NCBI GenBank assembly: GCA_022829145.1
Contig: CM040742.1
Coordinates: 9,983,131 to 10,047,130 of the forward strand
Direction: 5' to 3'
Origin: Albula goreensis
Taxonomy: Eukaryota > Chordata > Actinopteri > Albuliformes > Albulidae
Length of the DNA stretch: 64,000 nucleotides
How positions within the stretch are numbered: the first letter of the stretch is position 1; every line of letters begins with the position of its first letter. The notes beneath the pieces are model-generated. The model had not been told where the DNA came from. It saw nothing but the letters and a program-made list of their open reading frames with translations, and ran no database searches. The translations under genes and the position numbers were made by a program. Of the stretch, positions 34,701 to 55,792 are shown in pieces.

Positions 34701-37700
34701 AGAGGAGGAACATGGAAAGGTAATGAAATTGCAGGATTCCAATATCAGTGTTGCCTTAATGAAAGTCTAGAATTGAAACATCAGAGAATCAGCCATCAGT
34801 TTTATGCAGTGATTTTTGTAGGATGCAGCTCTTGCATTGAGCTTTTTTTTCTGTTTCCACAACTTTTCAACTACTGTATATTTCTGCATCTGCAGTGAAA
34901 TTCGTCTCTCTATAGTATTCCTTCAGTTAACCATGTCGTGGTTGTTTTCACTTCTGTGGGACTGGGCCTCCTTTTGTGCTGGGCTGTTTTTTTGCACTGG
35001 GGGACAGTCGGGCAGGAATGTGGCTGTTATCATAACCTCTGCTCTCTCCTTTGGCTTGGGAAGGGAGACCACCCTGCTGAGATTAGTGCTGAATGTGCTC
35101 TTGTTTGAACAGGGTTTCTGCCGGCATGGCCGAATTCTGTGTTACTCTCGTCAGTAGTAAACGCAGTCAGACACCATGCAAAATTATCTTTCACTCTCTC
35201 TGTACAAACAGCCAGGCGTTGGCCTGTCAGCCTCGCCTGCACTAATGCTAGAGTGAATACATTCCATGTAGGTCCAGGTTTGGCCTGCTCTCTCGGGTAA
35301 CTGTGTTTTACGTCTAATCACCTGTATGTTTGTTTTTTGATTTAATTATTATCCAGGCTAACTCTGGCATGTGGTGGCATCGCCATGAACTCTGTGGATA
35401 ATCTCACACCAGAATGCCTGGGACACGCCGGACTTGTATATGAACACACACTTGTAAGTTTTTGTTATTGTGTTGTTGTTTTTTTTTTTTTTTTTTTTTT
35501 TTGGGTACACGATTTACTGCTTATGGCATAAAGGTTGAGTTGACTGTCTGGTCATCCCAATGCATTTGAGATTTTAAAAGGGAACAGAGACCTGTTGGAC
35601 ATTTGGTCCATCTAGTGGTCAAAGGGTAGAACTGTAGTTACGTGTAGGGGAGCCTCAGGGAGTGAATGAAGTTCTGTTCTGAACATTAACCTCACTCCCT
35701 GAATGGAACAGCAAAGTGTGGACTTTTTATAGACTAACAAATACTGTGTCAACATGCATCAAAAAGTGTGTCCACATTTCTAAATGTGCCTGATGGCTCA
35801 AATTAGCTTTCTTTCATCATAATTTTGTGGAAGTTCTGCATACATCCCATAATATGCCATTATAAAGCGTTGGTAAATATAGATTGGAGTGTACTTTTTT
35901 GTCTGATAGACCACTGTTTTGTGATGATAATGTCAGTTTGTGTCTGGGTAACTTCATGTGTGTGTCTTTCCCAGGGGGAGGAGAAATACACCTTCATCGA
36001 GAAGTGTGGCAACCCTCGCTCCGTCACGTTGCTGGTGAAGGGCCCCAACAAACACACCTTGACACAGATCAAAGACGCGCTGAGAGATGGACTCCGCGCT
36101 GTCAAGAACGCCGTCGAGGACGGTGAGAGCCGAGGAGCTAATGGGAGAATGAGGTCATGAAACCAGCAGTGGACCTGACCTGGACCAATCAGTTTGTTAT
36201 TAACACTATCTTGTTATTGGTTTAAAAAAATCAGTGATGGCCAAGGGCCTCTGGGTCATGTATCAGCAGTAGCTGAAGACCTGTGAATTGGCGTAGGTCA
36301 TGATGGTCTGCTTCAGTGGGTGAAGGGTGCAGTGTTTGGCTATTAAGATAAGTTTGGATGGGAGGGGAAATCAGCACCTGCAGCCTGTTATCTGATGTGA
36401 CGGGGGCCTGTCTGTCTGTCTCCCCCTGCAGGCAGTGTGGTGTCCGGCGCTGGGGCCTTTGAGGTGGCAGTGGCCGACGCCCTGCTGAAGCACAAACCCA
36501 ACGTGAAGGGCAGAGCCCAGCTTGGGGTTCAGGCCTATGCCGATGCTCTGCTCGTCATCCCAAAGGTACTGGAGGCCCAGTCTGCTCACCCTGCAGTTTA
36601 TCACCCATATCACCCATCCTGTATTCTGAAAGTGGCGTTGAACCTTCATCCAAGTCTAAAAACTGACATGTCTGTGGAAAAATTATTCCTTTTTTCATTA
36701 GGTCATGAGTATAGGGCACTAATGTAGTCATAACAAAGAAATAAACTTGGGTATAATGATCCAGTGTAATGAGAAGTGTAGGGTGAGATACTTTGGGTAG
36801 GGTGTGCACAGTTACCCCTTGGCGCTATTTTGACCACCTCAAGCTTTGAGTATTCTATTGGTTGTTTTGAATGGTGAATTGATAATGGGTCATTAGTGCA
36901 CCCTTCACCTGTTGAATGTTGTTTTTGCTCCCTCTGTAGGTCCTGGCACAGAATTCTGGCTATGACCCACAGGAAACTCTGGTCAAACTTCAGACAGAGT
37001 ACAAAGAGTCTGGTCAGCTCATCGGTGTGGATCTGAGCACTGGTCAGTTCTGTATTTATGAATACAATTACAAAAGTCCTTACTCTGTGTGAGGGCATGT
37101 GTGATATTTTTGTGTACAGTCAATCAATTATTGAACAATACAATTGCTCAAGGAGGATAATTAAGAAAGATTGGTTACATTTCTTTGAGGGTTACGTGTA
37201 GTGGCTAAACCTGGTTTGGGTTTTTTCTTGATGTATAGCGTTAGCCCTGATGTCTAAGCTGAACAGGGTTTTTGGCTAACCACAGCCATGCTGTTATGGA
37301 GTTATGGATTGTTCTTGTCTGTTGTTGTGTGTCTGTAGGGGAGCCCATGGTCTCCGGTGAGGCAGGAGTGTGGGACAACTACAGCGTGAAGAAACAGCTT
37401 CTCCATTCATGGTAAGAGTCGGGACATTTTAACGACCCTTTCCATTCAAAAATCAGTACTTTAAAAGTGGCTGTCATCCACTCAGTATTTTTGTTACACT
37501 GTATGTCAAAGTTATGGCAAAGTCGGGTCTTAAAGTTGCATATAAGAATTTTAGCTGTTAAAATAACACAATGTAACAACACACACTAACTTGAAAGGGC
37601 CAGTCAGATTGCCACAAATGGCAACGTTAGACATGTTGGAGTGTTTAGAGAATACCAGCGGTACACTAATGTCTGGAATAATTAAATTTTCCATAAAATT

Positions 37701-38001
37701 ATCCTTAAATTGTGTGGAAAATTCCCTCCTAAGGCAAACCATTGTCTTTCATGGCTCTGGTTCTGTAACTGGACGTGTCTTGAGATGAGGCCAGCCAAAG
37801 GGGTTTTCAGGATCACATCAGGAGCACAGCTGTTAGAGCTGCATGCTCTGTCCACCAGTGGCCCTCCTTGACTCATAAAGATGCTGCTGATCTAACATTT
37901 CTTCTGTTTCCAATTTCCCCCTTTGCAGCACGGTAATCGCAAGCAACATCCTGTTGGTGGACGAGATCATGAGAGCCGGAATGTCCTCCCTGAAGGGCTA
38001 A
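29346..38001 (+). CDS. cct6a: T-complex protein 1 subunit zeta (CCT6A)
   Basis: Zeta subunit of the cytosolic TRiC/CCT chaperonin, an ATP-driven double ring that folds actin, tubulin and other proteins. Fourteen exons: 29346-29482, 30244-30307, 31996-32130, 32715-32888, 33131-33234, 33507-33617, 33902-34061, 34637-34719, 35357-35453, 35975-36122, 36432-36565, 36940-37042, 37339-37411, 37929-38001 (TAA). All junctions are GT/AG and the sum is 1596 bases, 531 residues, the same length as human CCT6A. Group II chaperonin signatures are present: [12 protein letters not shown] near residues 34-46, GDGTT at 89-93 in the ATP site, and [13 protein letters not shown] in the C-terminal equatorial domain. 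The C-terminus [10 protein letters not shown] is that of CCT6A. Introns 2 and 7 each hold a SNORA15-like H/ACA snoRNA; human CCT6A also hosts SNORA15. Poly(A) signal AATAAA at 38256-38261. Confidence 0.97.
30713..30846 (+). ncRNA. H/ACA box snoRNA, SNORA15-like, copy 1 (cct6a intron 2)
   Basis: A two-hairpin H/ACA layout is visible. The basal stem of hairpin 1 is GCACAGG (30715-30721) with CCTGTGC (30761-30767). The H box AAAGGA (ANANNA) is at 30769-30774. The basal stem of hairpin 2 is GGTCTGT (30781-30787) with ACAGACC (30831-30837). The ACA box is at 30841-30843, followed by three bases. The total of about 133 nt is right for the class, and SNORA15 is known to reside in an intron of human CCT6A. 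Its rRNA target was not derived here. Expression would be by processing of the spliced host intron. Confidence 0.85.
31212..31372 (-). mobile_element. Decayed tRNA-derived SINE, cct6a intron 2
   Basis: On the plus strand GTTCTACCGCAGTGCCCCACC followed by TAAGATTCAGACTGGTCATC is the reverse complement of the SINE body and head seen at 22066-22240. It is about as degraded as the copy at 15680-15862. Confidence 0.45.
31718..31750. repeat. Poly(T) run, cct6a intron 2
   Basis: About 30 consecutive T residues, more than 200 bases before the acceptor of exon 31996-32130, so unlikely to be its polypyrimidine tract. A similar T run is at 35479-35502 in intron 9. Confidence 0.85.
34252..34385 (+). ncRNA. 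H/ACA box snoRNA, SNORA15-like, copy 2 (cct6a intron 7)
   Basis: A near-identical second copy of the snoRNA in intron 2. GCACAGG (34254-34260) pairs with CCTGTGC (34300-34306), H box AAAGGA is at 34308-34313, GGTCTGT (34320-34326) pairs with ACAGATC (34370-34376), and the ACA box is at 34380-34382. The one change in the second stem (C to T) turns a G-C pair into G-U and leaves the stem intact. Similarity to copy 1 continues about 25 bases past the ACA box (TTCATAGCACCACTT) and then stops, so the duplicated unit was slightly larger than the snoRNA. Confidence 0.82.
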
Positions 38002-38255
38002 AGTGTGGAGTGAGCAGCCATCGAGGGACGGCCTCTTAGCCGCTCTTAGCACTTCCTGTGTCTCCCACCGAGAGATGAATAGGCTATTAGCGACACAACG
38101 CAGTACTTTCTGGTGTGTGTCAGAAATCGCTCCCCCCATGGAATTGTCTACAGCCAGTCGCTCACCTTCAAAAACCTGTTGGTTTATTTATTTGAGTTTT
38201 TTTTTTGTTTTATGTTAATGGCACTGAACATACAAAATAGCAGTCATTTGTACCC

Positions 38256-38261
38256 AATAAA
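38256..38261 (+). terminator. cct6a: Poly(A) signal AATAAA, cct6a
   Basis: AATAAA with a following A/T- and GT-rich stretch, about 255 bases after the stop. It implies a short 3'UTR. Confidence 0.75.
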
Positions 38262-38980
38262 AAGTTTGTTTGGCTCTCAAAAATGAATTGTGTGGATGTC
38301 ATGCTTGTGTCAGATTACATTGCATTAAATTCAGCTCTTGAGCTACAAGGATTTTTTTAAAATTCATTTAAATTCATTAAGTTCATCTTTAGATAATACT
38401 TTTATGGATGGTTTCCTGGACTTAAAACCTTTTGCAATGCAGACCTTAATTTAAAATTTCTTTTGCTCAAAGACTGGTCAGTCCAAGTCTGGGAACTAAT
38501 CCCTTAGTGTTTTGCATAATTGAATTGTGAGTTTGACTTTGGAAGCGTCAGAGTGTGGTGTGGAAGTATAGACATGTGTATTAAAATGGAATCTCTCCCC
38601 TGCTACAGTTGATTATGGATATCAAAGGCATAAGTCAAACTTACATTTAATTCAACCAGGTGTAATAAGCGTTCAATGATATATCACATCAGTGAATGGG
38701 TTTGCCGTCGTGGCTATATACTTCACAGTGTGAGGAACCCTGATGTGGTGCGTGTTTCCTTCCGGTTCTTTTTTGCGGAAAGCAGTCGTGCACCAGTTTA
38801 AAAAGACCGCCTGCAACAGAATCGAATAGCGATGGAATGACATTGGAATTCAGAGTCTTTGTTATTAGCTGTTTTATAATTCTAGTACATTTTTAAGGTA
38901 TTATCTTAAAGTGACTGGATATCTAATTTAAAAAGCTAAAATAACCAGTCAATAGCATAACTTGTAACTTTCTATTCACA
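38262..38980. other. cct6a-sumf2 spacer with sumf2 promoter
   Basis: About 700 bases with no gene. The two genes are in tandem. The sequence around 38755-38840 (TTTCCTTCCGGTTC with an ETS-like CTTCCGG core, then TTTTTTGCGG) is a plausible TATA-less sumf2 promoter; this is inference. Confidence 0.4.
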
Positions 38981-41900
38981 ATGCGACTGCTTGGACTGGT
39001 GCTTCTAACTTGCACGACTGTGTCTTGTGACTCAGGTAACGGTACCAAGTACACGAAATGTGAATTGTCGGGTAAAATTAGATATTATCCGTTGAAATCT
39101 TTGAATCAGACATAATTAGATTGTTCATTCAGTATTGTTAAACAGAATACCGTTCAATGCGTAATGTAAAAGTCTTGGTAGTTGATTTATTGAGTCGTTA
39201 ATGTTTTTGGCGACTTCCTGGATGTGAACTGGCGTCGGTATGTTAGTATTAGTTTAGTATCAAGCAATTGTCCTTAACAAGAGAGCAGATCGTCTAACAA
39301 TTAATCTCTCCTTAACAGACACTTTCAAAAGTGAACTGAAGCAATGTTGTTCAAATGGAAGCCAATCACAATATTTTACAACTCTTATCGTAATATTGCA
39401 GACGATGACCGAATGGTGCAGATACCAGGGGGATACTTTAAAATGGGTTCGAATGCGAAAGACGGGAGGGACGGGGAATCTCCGGCGAGGGATGTGTCTG
39501 TTGAACCCTTCGCCATTGACAAATACCCTGTCACTAATTCAGATTTCAGGTGAGAATGAGTATGTAAAGAAAAAATCAGAAACAGATAACTGAGCAATCT
39601 CTTGCTTTGATACGTTACTAAAGTTCAGTCCAGTTTCTGAAGTTGCGTGGAATGCGTCTAATTTGTGTTCTGTTTCAGAGAATTTATAAGAGCACGAAAA
39701 TATAAAACGGAAGCCGAAACCTTCGGTTGGAGCTTTGTCTTTCAGGATTTTGTGTCGGAGGAATTGAAGAGCAAAGTAACCGAGAAGATAGAGGTCAGAA
39801 TTTTGTGAACAGATCTGTTTCTTTGATAAGCAGAAGTGCGAGTTTTTATTTTCTAAAAGTATGTTTTCTGGATTGACTGACCTGTATGTAGTGCATTGAA
39901 TACGAGGCTGCTTTAAGTTGGTTTCAAATGACTCTTGTTAATGACGTTCTTTTGGTTCTGCAGTCTGCCCCTTGGTGGCTACCAATAGAGAAAGCCTTCT
40001 GGCGACAGGTAAACAGTGTTGCTAAACATTCATAAGTTAATATCCACCAGAATGTGGGAATGATAAAAAAGAAGCGAGCTATATACTTACTCATTATCTG
40101 TCACTCACTAACACACACATGGCCTATTCTGTCCTCAGCCAGCTGGGCCTGGCTCAGGTATCAAAGATCACCTGGATGGCCCCGTGGTGCAGGTGAGCTG
40201 GAAGGATGCGCAGGCGTTCTGTGAGTGGAGGGGGAAGAGGCTGCCTACAGAGGAGGAGTGGGAGTTTGCAGCCAGGGGTGGCCTGGAAGGTGAGGCTCCC
40301 TTTCACATGTATGGTTCTGTCCAGGGGGGCCCTACATTTGCAGGTGTAATCAAGTGCTGTTTCCAACAGGAAGGGATTCAGCTGCTAGAGTTTTTGTCAC
40401 AGGTCATTAGTTTGATATGGCAGCAGCTGTTTTATGCAGCATTCATTCGCTTCACTGTGAAACCAGAGACCGGCTGCGTCTGAATAGATTCAGCTCAAAC
40501 CTCATAAACTTCACTTGCAAACATCACTCGGGAGGGTGTGACACATTTACTAGTAGAACAGAGGGCACAACAGAATTTATTTAAAATAAAACACATTCTT
40601 AATGATAAGGTGATAAAATGTTCACATTATTTCCATGGAACACCAACTTTGCAATGGATTGTTGGCAATATGAGCTTGTTAGGTCTGCTCTTTTATAGTA
40701 CTTGACTGATGTTACATCTGAGTCTCAAAAGTCCCGCAAGTGAAGCTTACAAGGATGGAGCAAAGATGCATTGAGATGCATTCTCTTTCTCCCTCTGCCC
40801 TTGTTTTTTCTGCCACTGCTGTCATTTTCCTCCCTCCCTTTCTCTCCTGATGGTGGTGTAGCTCATCTGACTTTCTCTGTTTCTCTCTGATATCTCAGGC
40901 AGGACATACCCCTGGGGCAACAAGTTTCAGGCAAAACGCTGCAACCTCTGGCAGGTAGGAGAGATTTACACACACACAGCTATTTAAGCAATAATGCACC
41001 TTATCACTTTAGCCTTGTTTGTGAAAGTGAGTCACTGTACATTTATGTTCTTGTTAACGCATCGTTATGTATTAACTGATGACATATTTCAGATTAAAAT
41101 ACTGGAATGTCCAATCTGTTTTTAGTAGTGAAACACATGTCCTAACCATAAATGGGGGGGAGTATATATGAATGTATATATAAAAATTCATTCATTATTG
41201 TATATGCCTGCATGCAGTGGAGTTACTAAGAAGCTGTGTGTTCTGTGGTGGGGTACCTTTATGATGTGCGCCCCCTGGTGGCTGCTGTTTGCCTGCCAGG
41301 GTAAATTTCCAGAGGGGGACACTGCTGAGGATGGTTACCATGGTGTCTCTCGCGTCACTGCCTTCCCTCCTCAGAACAGCTATGGTAGAGTTTCATTCGT
41401 TTGCCTCTGTGTCTCGCTAATAAACAAAGCTAACGTCATTGAAAGCCTTAGCATCCCTGTGAACTGAACATTCATATTGCAAAATACCTACCAATGTTTC
41501 AGATCATTAGAAGCTTGATCCTTTTTCTTCCAGAACAGAGACAGTAGATTATCAGACTTATGGTTAAGACAGCAGTGTCTGCAGGTTTAATTCCACGTCC
41601 TGAGGGCATCAGTGTCTGCAGGTATGTGGACCAACCACACACTACACCACCTGATTTTACCTGTTAATGGGTGGTGGTGCAGGGTGCAGTGAGTGGATGG
41701 AGCAGCCAGCTGCAGACACTGTGGTCCTGCAGGGCTGTATTTGAATAACCCTAGTGATGTGTAGATGTTCAGGATGATTATGTGTGCCACAGGGTTGTAT
41801 GACATGATGGGGAACGTCTGGGAGTGGACGTCCACACGCTTCCCTGGCACACAGACCATGTACGTCCTGCGGGGGGCGTCCTGGATAGACACTGCCGATG

Positions 41901-42236
41901 GATCGGCCAATCACAGAGCACGTGTCACCACCAGGTAGCAGCGCCCTCCCTACTTTCCTTCCTCCAATGCATCACTTTTTGTTGTTTTTGTGAGAAAGAG
42001 GGTCCGTATGATTGAGATCATCTCTAAAGGTTTGTTCAGGTATAATTCAGGTAGAGTTAGAGAGTATTACCTCTTTACCACTCCTTATTTACCCTTTGTC
42101 AACCCCTTGGTTCTGCTGGTTCTTTAGAATGGGGAACACTCCAGACTCCGCCTCTGACAACCTGGGATTTCGGTGCGCTGCCAGCGCTCCTCAGAAAAGC
42201 CAGAAGAACAAGAACAAGAACAGGACTGAGCTGTAG
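38981..42236 (+). CDS. sumf2: Sulfatase-modifying factor 2 (inactive formylglycine-generating enzyme paralogue)
   Basis: ER-lumen protein with the formylglycine-generating-enzyme (FGE) fold; family members interact with sulfatases and with SUMF1. Exons: 38981-39035, 39402-39549, 39679-39793, 39964-40008, 40139-40289, 40899-40954, 41300-41384, 41793-41934, 42128-42236 (TAG), 906 bases and 301 residues. Human SUMF2 is about the same length. The first exon encodes a signal peptide ([16 protein letters not shown]). FGE-fold blocks follow: [72 protein letters not shown] and [11 protein letters not shown]. In the segment where FGE carries its two active-site cysteines this protein reads [17 protein letters not shown], with no cysteine, as expected for SUMF2. 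It ends RTEL, a possible KDEL-like retention tail. ATTAAA at 42410-42415 may be the poly(A) signal. Confidence 0.95.
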
Positions 42237-44130
42237 AGAGCCTGAGGCTTCAGGGAGGGGCTGCATTACGTTGCCTTTACGTTAGTGTAGGAACCACTCA
42301 TTCTCTCCTGTGGAGATATTTTGGGAACCATATAACTGAAAGTTTTCATTCTGCATCTGCTGTTTTTTTTATTTTTATAAACAAGATGTACCGTGAAGTA
42401 ATGACATCAATTAAAAGGGATTGCTTTGAACAGTTGGTCATGTTTCTTATTCCAGACCAAAGTGTAAGAATGTGATTTTGGGTAAGTCCTTATTTGGGTC
42501 TTAGACTCTGGGTCTTTTTATTCTCAGTTCATTCTTTACTTGGCCACTATGGCTAGACTGTAGTTGCAATCAGCCTGGGGTGTGATGCATGTTTTCACAG
42601 GTCTCAGGGGTAGTAGAGCTTGCCTTAGTTTGTCTCCTATTGAACAAAACAACCAAAGCAGTCAAACTTCTGTTCAAAACTTCTGTTTAAAACATTAACC
42701 TGTGTAATGTCATTACTCCAAGAGCAGTTATTATGTTTTTCATCCAAAAACCTTAAAAGGTGCTTAAAGAAAGAATTTGCTGAACATGCCATGTTGTTCA
42801 GCTAAAAGCACGTTTAATGGGAGATAAATGGCCTGCAACAAGATGGAGACAATAAACGCACAATATATACACACAAACACTTTTCATTTTCATCAACCAG
42901 CGGATCACCTGAACTGGTGAGAAACAGGTGTATTTGCATAATGTCAAAGATCCTGGGTAAACAAATATAAATGATGACAATAGGGGTGGGAAAGCAGCAC
43001 AGGAGCAGGACATTGTGTGCAGGACTACAGGATGCCTTATTTCACTGAAAAATATCTAAACCAGTCAGACGGGCCTCTAAATACTTAATTAGCCTGTTCA
43101 TTTACATAGTCTTTACAGTTTAGCTACGTTTGTCCATAAACCTGTTGATAACACCGGGGACTGTCTTTGTGTCCGCACATGAAATATCCTGCAATGGTTT
43201 ATTCTATGATTGACCCAGTACTAGTCTATAAATGAAGGACTGCGTCAGGAGAACCTGTAGTGGGTGTGTTTGTTTTTACTATATGTGTTAACTGTAGTTG
43301 TGTTGTGTTTTTCTGCACTCAAGTGTGGCAGACCTGTTTACTATTTGTTACCTATTTTATGCTGTCACTTCTGGTTCTTGGGACATTACATCCCTGTCGG
43401 ACCTTTAGCACTATTGTCCCTAACTTATATCTAAGAGCTAAATACCTGGAAATTAATGTAATGTTATGTCCGTGAGATTTTGTTTTTAAAGTGACACTAT
43501 GAACAGCAACTCCTGAATCAGTTTTCACCAGTCTCACATTGGGTGCTGATACTGTGTGAAGGACTGGAACACCAATCTGTCCATGCCAACAGCTTTCCTC
43601 AACACACATCTCGCAACCAAATATTAAAACCACAATATTTCCAAAATAAATAATGCGCTGTACATTCTTGAGTAAATAATTTCAAGTATGCAGGTTTTTA
43701 AATGAATCAGTATTACCTAACATGGCAAAAAACAAGGAAACGCATAAGTGTAAGTACATGCTTGAGCATAGCGAAGCAGGGTTACACAGAGTGAGCCGTA
43801 GTTTTTCTTTATTGTTTTAGATACTGCATCCTTGTTTCATGGTTGATAAATGAGATGGGTGAAATAACAGGGTGAGATGAAAATGCTAAATAATAAATTG
43901 TATGTGAATGGAGCTCAGGTGTAGTGAAGATCTTACATTCTGTTTTTGTAAAATGGGGGAAGAGGCACATTGTAATGCTGAAACACCTGCACTGTCTCAC
44001 CAGTATATGGCGATGATGTGTTCATGTGAGAGTGTTTTGCTTTGTTCTTGGCTGAATTAAGACCTCTGTTGGTTCACAGTTATGTGGGAGAGAATAAAAA
44101 CAGTGGAGATTCAAACCCAGGGAAAGTGTC
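42237..44130. other. sumf2 3'UTR and intergenic DNA
   Basis: After the candidate ATTAAA at 42410 no gene is recognised. The region is AT-rich with short open frames without recognisable domains. Confidence 0.45.
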
Positions 44131-44139
44131 TTGAGTGAG

Positions 44140-44324
44140 CACAGCATGGCCAATCAAATACAGCATTGAGTAATGTAAGCTTGGATTGGCCAATCAAACA
44201 AGAGCGCCTGGGTGGTGCAAGTTCAGCTCAGCTGATCTAGCACTGAGGTCAGTGATGTAACCTTGATTTGGCCAATCAGGCCTACAGCTGAGTGATAGAA
44301 TCACATATTGACCAATGAAACAGA
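44140..44324. repeat. Degenerate 40-bp repeat carrying GGCCAATCA boxes
   Basis: GGCCAATCA or close variants occur at about 44149, 44188 and 44270, with GACCAATGA at about 44309. The spacing is near 40 and 80 bases. A further copy, ATGGCCAATCAAACAC, lies at 44851 beyond an inserted MITE. Each unit holds a CCAAT core on the plus strand. Confidence 0.55.
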
Positions 44325-44824
44325 GGGTGTGTTCCAATACTCAAATTTCAGTCTCCTCGTGTCCTCCACTTGTTTCCTCTGTGCCCTGGAAACTGATTTA
44401 AGTGCCCTCTCTCCCCCCACTGCTTCAAAAGGTAGGAGATGAGATTTAGCATCCTTCACTCACCTCCTCATCTCCTCCAAACGAAGAATACATCGATGTA
44501 TCCTCCCGCAGAAGTGTTTCCACATTTATGGGTGACATCAATATGCTCACGACCAGTCAGATTAAAAGACGATCCCACAGAATATTTTGATTGGCTTAGG
44601 TATCCTCGGAATCAGTCCTAGTTATGACTTCATTGATAGCCAGGTCGACTTTGATGACGGGTGAATCGGACTAGTTATTCCAATTTTCATTTCATCTCCT
44701 TGTTTCCTCCTCTCCTCCACTTGTTTCTTCCCCTCCTTTCCTCCATGTACATCCACTTAGGAGGCGAGAGGTAGGAGGGGACTGAAGGAAATGAGGAGAT
44801 GAGAAAAAGTTTTGGAACACACCC
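44325..44824. mobile_element. 500-bp MITE with 13-bp terminal inverted repeats
   Basis: The left end is GGGTGTGTTCCAA (44325-44337) and the right end is its exact reverse complement TTGGAACACACCC (44812-44824). Subterminal CT-rich and GA-rich halves (TCTCCTCGTGTCCTCC near the left, GGAAATGAGGAGATGAG near the right) are also roughly complementary. There is no transposase. A target-site duplication could not be defined with confidence. The insertion splits a CCAAT-box repeat array. Confidence 0.6.
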
Positions 44825-45446
44825 ATAATTTTGTGTGACCTAGCCTCGACATGGCCAATCAAACACTTTCCAGGGGTTAACTTCCCATAGATCAGTGGGT
44901 CTCCATCCTGGATCCTGGAGATGTTAGACCCATTTTTTCTTCCATATTTCCCAGAATCAGCTGTCTATGCTGGGCCACTGGGGACCCCTCCAAAAGGGCT
45001 GTGCAGCTTGTCTGTTCACACACAATCGTCAATTCAATTTCAGCGAAGAACAGAATAAAACACAGCTGTATTCTGCACTTGCTTTGTAACATAAAATGTA
45101 ATCAGAAGCCCAAGGTAAGGACAGTATTTTGCTATTTTTGTTGCCATTACCTAGTTGAATTGTCCCTGGTCAGGATATGGGCCCCGAACAGCTGATTATG
45201 GGATGTCAGGAAGCAGACCTGGATCGAATACTTGACTTGAATATTTAATTTAAAATACATTAATAAGCCCTTGGACACCAGCAGAATTACTTACAGAAGA
45301 AACATGTTTGTGTCAGAACTGCAAAAAAAGCTCTTCTTTCATATAATTTAGTGTTGTAGTGTATAATGGTTTCAACAGAATTGTCAGAGAGCTGCCAGAC
45401 TGTTATGTGTGTTTTCTCCCAGCATGTGAAGAGGGATCGTCCAAAC

Positions 45447-45640
45447 CAGGGGTGTCCTACTCCAGTCCTGGAGGATCGCTGCATATGCTGGTTTCTGAAG
45501 TGTTCCAGAATTTGAGTGTTAAAAGTTTCTGCTTTTTAGTGGTTTGACCCACTGGCCTTGTTCTATGGCCTAAATAGGGTGATAGCTAAAAGACAAGGAC
45601 CTGACACTGGTCCTCTGGAACTGGAGTTTTACACCTCTGA
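45447..45640. mobile_element. MITE relic with CAGGGGTGTCC termini
   Basis: The left end CAGGGGTGTCCTACTCCAG, then TCCTGGAGGATC, is mirrored by the right end GGTCCTCTGGAACTGGAGTT, then TTACACCTCTG. The ends match imperfectly as inverted repeats of about 33 bases. Single-ended relatives occur at about 25106 (CCCAGCTCCTGGAGGG). Non-autonomous, no coding capacity. Confidence 0.5.
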
Positions 45641-46031
45641 TTCAATGTGTTTCATATACACTAGTGGAGCCAAACTCATTGCTATGGAGGGCTGCTTGTA
45701 TGGTGGTTTTCACTAACGACCATACTGCATTAATCAGTTCAATTACACATGTTGGCATATGTGTATGACTCTGTTGAAGCACAGAATATGGGCAAAAGTC
45801 GTTGTTTATCCAACACATACGGCTAATTTTATTCTATATGCATTATGTGCAACCCAACGAAACTAATTCAGCAAGCAATGGAACAGATTACCTAAGCAAG
45901 GCTGAAGTAAAAACCAGCACACAGACAGCCCTCCATGGCACAACACTGGTCTGGGTATTTGGACCCAGGTCTGATAAGAAAGAGCTTTGGGGAAGTCCAG
46001 GACAGGGGGTGGGTCGGGGGTTTTTTGGGTG

Positions 46032-55792
<9,761 letters not shown>

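Noticed and set aside
44895-44935. Possible second MITE end (GGTCTCCATCCTGGATCCTG)
   Set aside because: Only one end is recognisable and no matching inverted partner was found nearby.
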